Below are positions 25,133-32,897 of a stretch of DNA of 32,897 bases, piece after piece (position 1 is the first letter of the stretch; every line of letters starts with the position of its first letter). The notes below the pieces were generated by a model. The model saw only the letters and a list, made by a program, of their open reading frames with translations, did not search any database and had not been told where the DNA came from. The position numbers and the translations under genes are program-made. This DNA comes from Magnetococcales bacterium (GTDB lineage Bacteria; Pseudomonadota; Magnetococcia; Magnetococcales; Magnetaquicoccaceae): positions 1-32,897 of the forward strand of contig JADGCE010000014.1 of assembly GCA_015229095.1 (NCBI GenBank), in the 5' to 3' direction.

Positions 25133-27394
25133 ATGCGCTCTATGACGCTTGCACTGGCCGGGGCAGCCTGCCTGGCGACCGGTTTGTGGGGATCGGTTCC
25201 AGCTCGCTCCGAACCGGAGGAAAACCGGGAAGAGCGGGAGGGGATCCGAGAGATGAGCCCCACCGCCGCACCCTTCGTCAAACCGGAAAGCGCCGTTTCG
25301 GTGGGAGTCGGCTATCAGGGGGGCCATCGGGAGCAGTTGGGAATGTTTGATGGGCAAACGGACAGCGACGGGCGGTTGTTGCTGGATGCCCAGATTCGCA
25401 AACGGGATGAGGCCACCGGCACCTGGGCCACGGCTCTGGGGCGCAACCTGGGGTTGAATGACAACCGGGATGTCAAACTGGGGTATGAAAGGCAGGGAAA
25501 CTGGGGGGTCAACCTGGAATACAGCGAAACGCCTCGCCTCGCCCCCTATTCCGTCAATACCAAGATTGCGGGACTGGGCACCACCCATCCCGTCATCCCC
25601 AAAACCAGCACAAATCCACCCACCAACACGACCTATGGTAATGGAGCCAATTTTCAAATCGGCACCGATCGTGATCGATTTTCTCTGAACGCTTTTCGTC
25701 TGTTCAGCAATAAAGTCAAATTCAATTTGGGCTTCCGCAATGAAGTGAAAGAGGGCACGAGGCAGTGGGGCAAGGGCAGCGCCCCCGAATTTCTCGTGGA
25801 GCCGATCCATTGGGAGATGCGCCAGTGGGAGCCCACCTTGAGTTATACAGGTGAGCAATGGCAATGGTTGGGCGGCTACAGCGGCAGTTGGTTCAAAAAC
25901 GGCAATACCCTGGTGGATGTGACCTACCAGGGAGACAATCCGGCCACTCTGGCCAACCATACCTATCTGAGCCAACCCCTGGACAACGAAGCCCACCAGT
26001 TGTTTCTCAGCGGGGGATATAACATCACCCCGGAGACCCGCAGCACCTTCAAGTTTGCCCACACCCGTGCATTACAGAATGAACCCTTTCCCACCAGCAC
26101 GATAACCGGTTTGCCTCTGGTGGCGGCCCTCCCCACCCGGCTTTCCCGGTCCGGGGCCCCCTCCAGCCTGCAGGGAGAGGTGGACACCACTTCTGTTTTG
26201 TTGGGATTGACGGCCCGCCCCTGGTCCAAACTGAGCGTGACCACCCGGCTGCGCTATCAGGATATCCATGACAAAACCCCCACTTGGCTGGTGGCCACTC
26301 TTCCCAACCCACCCGCCCTTCCGACCACCCAGGTCCACTCCACCCCTCTTTCCAGCAGAACCATTACCGGTCAACTGGAGGGTATCTATCGGCTGCCCTA
26401 TCACATGCTCCTGACCGGGGGGGTCGAACACAGGGATCAAAAACGGCAGATTCCTTTCGGCAATGATATTGTCCGGGACGGCAAGGATGATGAAAGGTTT
26501 GTCCCCTGGCGGTCCGAGTTGGATGAGACCACCTACAAGATTCAAGTACGTCGCCATCTGTCGGAAACCGTCAATGGTTCCCTGGGCTTTGAACACAGCG
26601 TGCGGGAGGGAGATCCATATATCCGTTCTGTCAAAATTTTGGGTAACATCCGGCCATTTTTTATCGAAAACCGGGAGCGGGACAAACTCCGTTTTTCCAC
26701 GGACTGGCGTCCCATGGAGCGACTCGGCCTCCAGTTTAACGTGGACAACATTCTGGACCGCTATGACCTGGACCAGAACGCCTATGGTCGGCAAAAGAGT
26801 TATTCCCAACTCTATTCTGTGGATGCGGATTATGCGCCCACGGACAAATGGCTGTTGACGGCCTGGTATTCCTACGACACCGCCAAAACCTGGCAACACA
26901 GTGGTCGTTGGAGCCAACCCGCCAATGCGGCTGCCCTCATCCAACATGAAGCGGACAAGGAGTCGTTGCTGACAGATATGGGCAGTTCCGTCGGTTTGGG
27001 CATGCGCCACCAGTGGGATGAACACGTCAAGCTGGGTATCAACTTCCAGCGGTCACAGACCCGCTCTTCCTTCGAAGACAGAGTGACGGTCGATCCCACC
27101 GCGACGGCCCGGAATGCCTATCCAACCAGCGGGGGGGTCACGGTCTCTCCCCTGGCCGATATCACCAGCCCCATGACCCGTCTGAACGCCTTTGCCGAAT
27201 ACAAAGGGTGGGGACCGGGCACCCTGCGCGGTGAATTCATTCATGAACGGTGGCGTACCGATGACTGGACTTGGCAAACCAGTGATGGAAAACCTTTTGT
27301 ATACGGCACCACCACGGATGGCACCCTGATCTCCAGAGTGGACGATCAAACCTCCCATTATGTCGGGTTGCGCTATACGACCCATTTTCAGTAA
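25133..27394 (+). CDS. MtrB/PioB-family outer-membrane porin of the decaheme conduit
   Basis: The 753-residue protein has a signal peptide (MTLALAGAACLATGLWGS to about residue 28) and then a long series of alternating polar/hydrophobic segments with many aromatic residues, as in large transmembrane beta-barrels. Features such as VGVGYQGGHREQLGMF, LGYERQGNWGVNLEYSETP, FKFAHTRALQNEPF and the closing HYVGLRYTTHFQ are of the MtrB/PioB type, which sheathes the decaheme cytochrome through the outer membrane. No N-terminal CxxC pair, known from Shewanella MtrB, is seen. The ATG at 25133 is used; another at 25142 is possible. It sits between the decaheme gene and a CbcL-like gene. Confidence 0.88.
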   Translation: MRSMTLALAGAACLATGLWGSVPARSEPEENREEREGIREMSPTAAPFVKPESAVSVGVGYQGGHREQLGMFDGQTDSDGRLLLDAQIRKRDEATGTWATALGRNLGLNDNRDVKLGYERQGNWGVNLEYSETPRLAPYSVNTKIAGLGTTHPVIPKTSTNPPTNTTYGNGANFQIGTDRDRFSLNAFRLFSNKVKFNLGFRNEVKEGTRQWGKGSAPEFLVEPIHWEMRQWEPTLSYTGEQWQWLGGYSGSWFKNGNTLVDVTYQGDNPATLANHTYLSQPLDNEAHQLFLSGGYNITPETRSTFKFAHTRALQNEPFPTSTITGLPLVAALPTRLSRSGAPSSLQGEVDTTSVLLGLTARPWSKLSVTTRLRYQDIHDKTPTWLVATLPNPPALPTTQVHSTPLSSRTITGQLEGIYRLPYHMLLTGGVEHRDQKRQIPFGNDIVRDGKDDERFVPWRSELDETTYKIQVRRHLSETVNGSLGFEHSVREGDPYIRSVKILGNIRPFFIENRERDKLRFSTDWRPMERLGLQFNVDNILDRYDLDQNAYGRQKSYSQLYSVDADYAPTDKWLLTAWYSYDTAKTWQHSGRWSQPANAAALIQHEADKESLLTDMGSSVGLGMRHQWDEHVKLGINFQRSQTRSSFEDRVTVDPTATARNAYPTSGGVTVSPLADITSPMTRLNAFAEYKGWGPGTLRGEFIHERWRTDDWTWQTSDGKPFVYGTTTDGTLISRVDDQTSHYVGLRYTTHFQ

Positions 27395-27454
27395 AGGCTC
27401 TTGCAGCCGTTGTTTTTGACTGGGCATTCAGCGGACAAGCGAGCAAAAAGGTTC

Positions 27455-29467
27455 ATGAACAGCGGTATCATCCTATTTTTATATTTTATATCAAATGTTT
27501 GCTGGATGATTTTCTCTGGCGTTTCCGTGAGCGTGGCGGGGGAGGTGCCGGTAGAGAGTGGTCACCCCCATGTACTTGCGGATAATCGCGCCTGCTGGGA
27601 GTGTCACGACGGCAATCGAATCATCGTGCCCTCTCTGGAAGAGTCCACCGCCCTCTCACCCAGCACGCCACCTCTGACGGCAATCATTCCCGATCTCTAT
27701 GCCCGCAGCGTGCATGGGCGGATGCTGTGCATCGACTGTCATCGCCGTATTCTTCGCATCAAACCGCCACACCAGGAAGATGAACCGGAAAAAGTGGGGT
27801 GTGCCCGTTGTCACGCCGAGCTGGCGCGCAGACCACAGCCGGGTGCGACCACACCCGGTTCCCCCCGCATGGCGGAGATGATGCGCACCATTGAGCACTA
27901 CAGCCGTTCGGTGCATGCCTGCGCCAATCAGGATGATCACGAACAGGTGAATGCTACCTGTCATGAATGCCACGACAGCCATTTTTTCAATATGCCCTCC
28001 GACAAAAACAGCCCGGCCTACGCCGACACACGATTGGTCATTCCGCAACTGTGTGGCAAGTGTCACGACGAGCAGTTGGAGAGCTATACGACCTCTGTGC
28101 ATGGGATGGAATTGCTGACCAAAGGCAACCCCAAGGCGGCTGTGTGTACCGATTGTCACCCGGCACACCGGAGCACGGGAGCCTATCTGGGGGCCTTCAA
28201 GTTGCAGAGCGCCGACACCTGTGGCAGCTGTCATCCGCACAGTCTCAGCACCTATCGCGGCACGTATCACGGGAAGGTCATGCGGTTGGGTGATCACTAC
28301 ACCGCGAAATGTTTTGATTGCCACGAAAGTCACAAGACGCTGGCTGTGAAAGATCCCCGATCCACCCTCCATCCCGATAACCGTTTAAAAACCTGCCAGA
28401 AATGCCATGACGGCAGGCGCCGCCCCCTGGCGACGGCGGGCTTTGTCTCCTTTGCCCCCCATGCCCATACCATGGATTATGACCGCTATCCCCAAATGTG
28501 GATCGCTTCCCGATTCATGAGCGGGCTTTTTTGGAGTGTACTGCTCTTCTTTTGGCTCCACTCCGCCCTGTGGTACTACCGGGAGAGACGGGAACGACCG
28601 CCATCCGGTCCGCCTGTTTCCCTGGCACACCCGCTTGTCAGCAAGGTCCGGGGTCGTCATGTGCGCCGTTTTTCCCTCCTGTGGCGGGTGGCGCACCTGC
28701 TTTTTGCTCTGGCGGTCATGACATTGCTGCTGACAGGCATGACCCTGCTCCAGTCTGGTGCTGTGTGGGCCCCTGTTCTGGTCAAACTGTTGGGAGGAGT
28801 GCAACAGGTCGGTCTGATCCATCGCCTGGCGGCACTCCTGTTGACCACCCTTTTTGTTGCCCACCTGGCCTATCTCCTGCGGCATCTGCTGCGCAATCGG
28901 TCGTTCCCGTGGTTTGGACCGGATTCCCTGCTGCCTGCATGGAAAGATGTGACCGACTGTCGCGACATGTTCCGATGGTTTTTGGGACAGGGGAGCAAAC
29001 CCCGTTTTGACCGCTGGACCTATTATGAAAAATTTGACTATTGGGCCGTTTTCTGGGGCGTCTTCATCATGGGAAGCAGTGGAATTTTATTGGCTTTTCC
29101 ACATATTGCCGGACAATATCTCCCGGGATGGTCTTTGAACGTCGCCACGCTTGTGCATGGAGAGGAGGCGCTCCTGGCGGCGCTCTTTCTGTTTACTGTC
29201 CACTTTTTCAACAACCATTTTCGCCCGGCCAAACAGTCACCACCGGACATTGTCATGTTTACCGGCGGCCAGACATTGGAGGCGTTGCAACGGGACCATC
29301 CGGCCCAATTGGAACGTCTGCTGGCTTCTGGAAGGCTGGAGCAGCATCTGGTGGATCCCCCCTCTCCCCTGGCAACAACAGCTGCTCAACTGTTGGGACT
29401 TCTGCTGATCTTCATCGGTTTAGCCTTGTTGTTCGCGATTGTTGGCCCCTATTTTTGGGGCCGATAA
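27455..29467 (+). CDS. CbcL-like inner-membrane nonaheme cytochrome c fused to membrane cytochrome b (copy 2)
   Basis: The 670-residue protein has a signal peptide (IILFLYFISNVCWMIF), nine CxxCH sites between about residues 47 and 318 (the fourth is CHECH), a membrane span (LFWSVLLFFWLHSALWYY) and a HydC/FdnI-type cytochrome b domain with histidines in RVAH, HRLAA, HLAY, VHGEEA and VHFF. It aligns along its length with the gene at 2816; the stretch from WTYYEKFDYWAVFWG through PGWSLNVATLVHGEEALL is especially close. It should exchange electrons between membrane quinones and the periplasmic haem proteins of the conduit. It lies 60 bases after the porin gene and ends the cluster. The ATG at 27455 is preceded by AAGG. 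Confidence 0.87.
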   Translation: MNSGIILFLYFISNVCWMIFSGVSVSVAGEVPVESGHPHVLADNRACWECHDGNRIIVPSLEESTALSPSTPPLTAIIPDLYARSVHGRMLCIDCHRRILRIKPPHQEDEPEKVGCARCHAELARRPQPGATTPGSPRMAEMMRTIEHYSRSVHACANQDDHEQVNATCHECHDSHFFNMPSDKNSPAYADTRLVIPQLCGKCHDEQLESYTTSVHGMELLTKGNPKAAVCTDCHPAHRSTGAYLGAFKLQSADTCGSCHPHSLSTYRGTYHGKVMRLGDHYTAKCFDCHESHKTLAVKDPRSTLHPDNRLKTCQKCHDGRRRPLATAGFVSFAPHAHTMDYDRYPQMWIASRFMSGLFWSVLLFFWLHSALWYYRERRERPPSGPPVSLAHPLVSKVRGRHVRRFSLLWRVAHLLFALAVMTLLLTGMTLLQSGAVWAPVLVKLLGGVQQVGLIHRLAALLLTTLFVAHLAYLLRHLLRNRSFPWFGPDSLLPAWKDVTDCRDMFRWFLGQGSKPRFDRWTYYEKFDYWAVFWGVFIMGSSGILLAFPHIAGQYLPGWSLNVATLVHGEEALLAALFLFTVHFFNNHFRPAKQSPPDIVMFTGGQTLEALQRDHPAQLERLLASGRLEQHLVDPPSPLATTAAQLLGLLLIFIGLALLFAIVGPYFWGR

Positions 29468-29541
29468 CCGGTGGAGGAGTCAACGCCACAGCACCCGGAC
29501 TCTTCTCCCGGATCCCGGTACGTTGGCCCGCCACGGGATTA

Positions 29542-29555
29542 CCCCGGAAACGGGG
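29542..29555. terminator. Short GAAA-loop hairpin at the end of the conduit cluster
   Basis: CCCCG at 29542-29546 pairs with CGGGG at 29551-29555 around a GAAA tetraloop. It lies 75 bases after the stop of the second cytochrome bc gene and just before the stop of the convergent yaaA gene. The stem is short and no T-run follows. Confidence 0.35.
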
Positions 29556-29568
29556 GACAACCCGGGTG

Positions 29569-30372
29569 TCACATTTGCCGTGCTGACCCAGCCAACCCGG
29601 TTTCAACCAGAGGCTTTTCGCTTGATTCTGCCCTGACAAACAGCCAATGGGTGGAATCAGAAAGGTTTTCCTGAAATCGATAGCCCCCTTCCGTGAATGC
29701 CTTCAAGGCGTTCGGTTCTGTCAATCTCCGGGTGATCATGAAGCGGGCCATGGCGCCACGGGCGCGTTTGGCCCGCAGGCTGATTGTCAGCAATTTTCCC
29801 TGACGCAGCTCCTTGAACAGAGGTGTGATCATGGGCACATCTCGAACCGCCTTGATATATTCCTCGGAAGCCAGATTGATCACCGTGCGGTTCACCGCCA
29901 GGGAAGCGATGTATTCTGACAAACGTTTTCCCCAGAAGGCATAGAGATCCCGACCCCTGTCGGTGGCAAGAGGTGAACGCATCTCCAGTCGGTAGGGTTG
30001 AATCAGATCCAGAGGACGGAGCACCCCGTACAGACCGGAAAGAATACAGAGCGACTGTTGGGCGGTCTGCCAATCATCCGAACGCCACGACGCCACATTC
30101 AGATCCTCATAGGTGTCCCCCCGGTACATTTCGGCGGCATATTTGCCCGCCGGACAGGCAGGATCTTCTGAAAATCTCTGCAACCGCTCTGCATTGATCC
30201 TGGCCAAGACCGGGCTGATGTCGAGCAGTTTTCCCAGCTCTTCTTCGTTCCGTTTTTTCAGCTCTCTGGCCAATTGGATGGCATCATTCCAAAAAGCTGG
30301 CTGGGTTCCCGGCATATCCCGTCGAGAGGGCGAGGTGTTCAAGGTTTTGGCCGGGGAGATCAGGAGGAGCAT
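29569..30372 (-). CDS. yaaA: YaaA (UPF0246) peroxide-stress protein
   Basis: YaaA binds DNA and limits intracellular free iron and Fenton damage during peroxide stress in E. coli. The 267-residue product begins MLLLISPAKTLNTS, matching the family N-terminus, and has the conserved LSGLYGVLRPLDLIQPYRLEM, DLYAFWG, INLASEEY and the closing region with TEGGYRFQ. The ATG at 30372 matches the family start and has AAGGA upstream; an ATG six codons earlier (30390) is a weaker choice. An iron-damage protein next to a possible iron/electron conduit may be coincidence. Confidence 0.93.
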   Translation of the reverse strand: MLLLISPAKTLNTSPSRRDMPGTQPAFWNDAIQLARELKKRNEEELGKLLDISPVLARINAERLQRFSEDPACPAGKYAAEMYRGDTYEDLNVASWRSDDWQTAQQSLCILSGLYGVLRPLDLIQPYRLEMRSPLATDRGRDLYAFWGKRLSEYIASLAVNRTVINLASEEYIKAVRDVPMITPLFKELRQGKLLTISLRAKRARGAMARFMITRRLTEPNALKAFTEGGYRFQENLSDSTHWLFVRAESSEKPLVETGLAGSARQM

Positions 30373-30514
30373 GAGGTTTTCCTTTTTCATCGGTTTTCTT
30401 CGACCACACGCTACAACGCTGGAGTTTGACTTGCAAGTATCTTAACATGCGTGGGCGGTTTGCAGCATGCACGCCGCATCGGCCTCCTGTCGCATCATAC
30501 TCCTGTGAGACCTC

Positions 30515-31672
30515 ATGGACCCTGTTACCCATGCCCTGCTGGGCGGCACGATGGCCGTCTTGTTTACCCCTCGCCCCCGGTTGATCACGGCCTCTGTGGT
30601 GGGTGGGTGCGCTGCCTTGCTGGCAGACCTGGATGTGTTGATCCACTCCAGCCAGGATCCTTTGCTGCAACTGGAGTTTCACCGTCAGTTCACCCATGCC
30701 CTGCTCTTCACGCCTGTGGGGGGGTTGGTGGCTGCTCTGCTGCTCTGGTGGTGGGCCAGGGGGCGCGCGACTTTCCGGCAAACCTGGATGATGGGGTGCT
30801 GGGGGTATGTGACCGCCGGTCCTCTGGACGCCTGCACCAGTTATGGTACACAACTGCTTTGGCCCTTTTCCGACCTGCGTATCGCCTGGAGCATCGTGCC
30901 GGTGGTAGAACCGGTGACCACGATACTGCTGGCGATTTTTTTACGTCTGGCCCTGCTCCGGCGTCGCAGGCGGTGGGCGGTTGTGGGCGGAATAACGCTG
31001 GGGTTGTGGTTGGGGGTGGCATGGCTGCAACACCAGCGGGCCATCGACATGGCCCTGTTCTGGGCACAACAGCGGGGCGACCCGGTTGAGGTGTTGCACG
31101 TCAAGCCCACCCTGATGAATCTGGTTTTGTGGCGGGCTGTCTACAAAAGCGGCCCAGACATCCAAAGTGTCGCGTTGCGTCCGGGGTTGTGGGAAGAGGC
31201 GCGCCTCTATCCGGGAGAGCGTGCCCGCTGGATCGATCCGACCAAACCGCTGCCGGGCATTCCGATGGAGTCGGTTCTGGGGCAGGATGTGCGCCGTTTT
31301 GTACGCCTTTCCGACCATTTTGTCGTGATCCATCCCCGCCATCCCCAGGTACTCGGCGATGGACGGTATGCCATGCTGCCCCACACCATCGATCCGTTGT
31401 GGGGGATTACCCTGGATCCGAACCGTCTCGAGCGGCACGCTCCTTTTGACACTTTTCGCGCCTGGTGGCCGGAAAATGCCGGTGTTCTTCTGCACATGCT
31501 GTTGGGCAGAGAGGGCGTTCCTGCGGCGCGCACTGGCATCAAAATCCGCCAATCCCATCACCTTTTCCCCCTGCACACTGGCCTGCGCCCTGGCAAAGGT
31601 CACCAGGTGTTCCGGGCCACGGCAGAGGCGGTCGTGACGGGTGTCAAGCGACACGAACAATTGACCCCCTGA
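30515..31672 (+). CDS. YdjM/DUF457-type membrane-bound metal-dependent hydrolase with an altered C-terminus
   Basis: The protein starts MDPVTHALLGG, the family's metal-binding N-terminus, with further likely ligands in LADLD, HRQFTHALLF and GPLDACTSYGTQ. Membrane spans occur around residues 25-45, 65-85, 125-150 and 155-175. The soluble part resembles longer DUF457 hydrolases. The substrate is not known for the family. Around residue 325 (near LLHMLLGREGVP) the resemblance appears to stop, and the last 50 or so codons run into an IS21-like terminus that supplies the TGA at 31670-31672. The 385-residue length may therefore be an artefact of an old insertion. No ribosome site stands out before the ATG. 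Confidence 0.75.
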   Translation: MDPVTHALLGGTMAVLFTPRPRLITASVVGGCAALLADLDVLIHSSQDPLLQLEFHRQFTHALLFTPVGGLVAALLLWWWARGRATFRQTWMMGCWGYVTAGPLDACTSYGTQLLWPFSDLRIAWSIVPVVEPVTTILLAIFLRLALLRRRRRWAVVGGITLGLWLGVAWLQHQRAIDMALFWAQQRGDPVEVLHVKPTLMNLVLWRAVYKSGPDIQSVALRPGLWEEARLYPGERARWIDPTKPLPGIPMESVLGQDVRRFVRLSDHFVVIHPRHPQVLGDGRYAMLPHTIDPLWGITLDPNRLERHAPFDTFRAWWPENAGVLLHMLLGREGVPAARTGIKIRQSHHLFPLHTGLRPGKGHQVFRATAEAVVTGVKRHEQLTP

Positions 31673-31694
31673 CGACATGAAGAATTGATCCCCT
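31641..31694. mobile_element. Solitary IS21-family-like end with repeated terminal motif
   Basis: Two copies of GAANAATTGAYCCCCT occur at 31655-31670 and 31679-31694, 24 bases apart, next to a small palindrome GTGTC-AAGC-GACAC at 31641-31654. Repeated 'AATTGACCCCCTGAC' blocks are typical of the multi-site ends of IS21-family elements. No istA or istB transposase gene and no second end are present in the window, so this is a relic or a solo end. The family assignment comes from memory of such ends, without a database match. Confidence 0.45.
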
Positions 31695-31926
31695 CTCCCG
31701 GTCAAACCGGTTGATTGTTGGCTGCCAATGTCCCGGGCTTCAGTAGACCGGAACGCCGTTTTTCCCGCAAACAGGGCGTTGTTGCATGATTCGCATGGAA
31801 CACCAGCCACTTGACTGGGATACAGATTTCTATAGTAATACACCTATCCCAACACTATATAATATAAATCGTTTTTTTAAAAATATCTCATCGATTCTTC
31901 CAAAACCCAATAATACCAGATATCTA
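31695..31926. other. AT-rich transition between IS relic and vWA-type gene
   Basis: No gene is seen. From about 31820 the sequence changes abruptly to long A/T runs (for example the stretch around 31850-31925), in contrast to the GC-rich DNA to the left. This marks a compositional boundary. Confidence 0.6.
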
Positions 31927-32897
31927 TCATTGAAACCCTTTTACAATCGGGATCATCTCTTCCATTAAAGCATCGACCGAAGATAGCGACTTGAAAGCCT
32001 GAACAATCAAAAAGCGGGTTGTTCGAGACATAACTTTAGATATAGAGGCGTGAGACTTTAGCATCTTATACAAAAAAATCATCACAACATTTTCTTCGTT
32101 GTGGCCGGTTTCCACCAAAATAACCAGTTTTTCCATGATTTCCTGTGGAACGCCCATAGCAGATAGATCCGATAATGATCGAACTTGCAATGTCTTGACA
32201 AAAACGCCATGTGCAGCCTCCAGGTTCCTGAAAAATTCTCTGGAATCAACATATCCAACTGGTATTGTAGGAAGCTGTCTTTGCGTGTCTTCAATGCTGG
32301 ATTGACGATTAAATACTCTTATCATTCTAAATAATATCACTATCTTCTCTGATGCATTCTGGAAAATGCTATCGTCTATCATTTTTTTTGAAAAATTACT
32401 GGGACGTCCATTCTGAATGCTGTCATTATCCGGCATGACCCGACGGCAAAAAGTAGGTACATCATAGGATTCCCCTAATTTTCCAATCCCTCCCCATCCA
32501 GCAGATAGCATCCCATCGATTTTGCGCAACTCAGGTAGGTAATTCACTTTTTGGTCGTCATGCCGCATATCCAGAACCAAATAGTGTGTGTATGCACTAA
32601 CCAATTGGTAGCGTATAGCAATTTGTGCTGCAGATAACGGATTTGTAATATTCAGCATGCGTTGATGGGCTGCCAGCCGGGCTGTCAGGGAGGTGTGATT
32701 ATTTGGAACTTCCTGGTTTTGAGATATTGGGGAAATTTCCACAGATTCTTCCAGCACTCGACCATCCTCCATGGTCAGAACAAGTTTCAGTTCCCCAGCT
32801 GGTTTCTCGGCAAATCGGTTGAAAATATGGACAGTATCTCCCGAATAGATGGCGCTAACATTGACATCATCCATCGGATTTCCCGGCCATATGATAT
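31927..32897 (-). CDS. C-terminal part of a VIT/von Willebrand factor A-type protein (5' end beyond the window)
   Basis: The frame is open from the right edge of the window to a TGA at 31927, so the N-terminus is missing; the methionine at 32874 is internal or coincidental. The readable 323 residues include LTARLAAHQRMLNI, IRYQLVSAYTHYLVLD, LPELRKIDGMLSAGWGGIG, a pattern seen after the vWA domain in bacterial VIT/vWA surface proteins. The remaining roughly 190 residues are mostly helical and unassigned. The metal-ion-dependent adhesion site itself would lie outside the window. Base composition is clearly more AT-rich than the other genes here, with many rare-looking codons, suggesting transfer. 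Confidence 0.65.
   Translation of the reverse strand, partial: IIWPGNPMDDVNVSAIYSGDTVHIFNRFAEKPAGELKLVLTMEDGRVLEESVEISPISQNQEVPNNHTSLTARLAAHQRMLNITNPLSAAQIAIRYQLVSAYTHYLVLDMRHDDQKVNYLPELRKIDGMLSAGWGGIGKLGESYDVPTFCRRVMPDNDSIQNGRPSNFSKKMIDDSIFQNASEKIVILFRMIRVFNRQSSIEDTQRQLPTIPVGYVDSREFFRNLEAAHGVFVKTLQVRSLSDLSAMGVPQEIMEKLVILVETGHNEENVVMIFLYKMLKSHASISKVMSRTTRFLIVQAFKSLSSVDALMEEMIPIVKGFQ

Noticed and set aside
1..32897. CRISPR array, tRNA, rRNA, magnetosome genes, complete transposon
   Set aside because: No regularly spaced repeats, RNA gene signatures, mam/mms genes or transposase genes were seen. Only the solitary IS-like end near 31641-31694 suggests mobile DNA.

Overview
The window (about 33 kb, GC-rich except for its last kilobase) looks like the chromosome of a Gram-negative, probably chemolithotrophic proteobacterium. 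The evidence is a Sox thiosulfate/sulfide-oxidation remnant with a Tat-exported SoxY, four multiheme c-type cytochromes, an MtrB/PioB-type outer-membrane porin, c-di-GMP enzymes and a TPR-glycosyltransferase. A magnetotactic coccus or relative (Magnetococcia / 'Etaproteobacteria') would fit the mixture, but nothing here proves a taxon: there is no rRNA, tRNA or magnetosome gene.

Layout. 1-987 (+): tail of a probable flavocytochrome c sulfide dehydrogenase, then soxY and soxZ. 988-1327: gene-free stretch with two inverted repeats. 1328-4813 (+): an octaheme HAO-family cytochrome followed by a nonaheme cytochrome c fused to a membrane cytochrome b (CbcL-like). 4874-7759 (-): operon folE2, proS, small unknown protein. 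7919-9557 (+): NAD kinase and a Nudix hydrolase. 9566-9973 (-): exported glycine-zipper/His-rich protein. 10192-12186 (+): TPR-glycosyltransferase. 12222-16824 (-): PAS-HisKA-REC-REC hybrid kinase, a small unknown protein, a PAS-GGDEF-EAL protein and a possible 29-residue membrane peptide. 16959-18069 (+): mutM/fpg and a DUF2892 membrane protein. 18124-20862 (-): a stand-alone formate-dehydrogenase-like molybdo-enzyme. 21077-21430 (+): exported double Tudor-knot protein. 21627-29467 (+): a diguanylate cyclase, a monoheme cytochrome c, an MtrA-like decaheme cytochrome, an MtrB/PioB-like porin and a second CbcL-like nonaheme cytochrome bc, all in one direction with short gaps. 29569-30372 (-): yaaA. 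30515-31672 (+): DUF457 membrane hydrolase whose 3' end runs into an IS21-like terminus. 31927 to the end (-): AT-rich 5'-truncated vWA-type gene.

Most notable biology. The window holds two paralogous CbcL-like inner-membrane quinone/cytochrome modules. One sits behind an HAO-family nitrogen enzyme and the other behind a porin-cytochrome conduit for electron transfer across the outer membrane. A plausible reading is that one type of quinone module was duplicated and paired with two periplasmic partners: one for nitrogen-oxide/hydroxylamine chemistry, one for extracellular electron exchange (Fe(II) oxidation or metal reduction). The conduit cluster begins with a diguanylate cyclase, so second-messenger control is possible. 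The 3' boundary, with an IS relic and a drop in GC, suggests the edge of an acquired segment.
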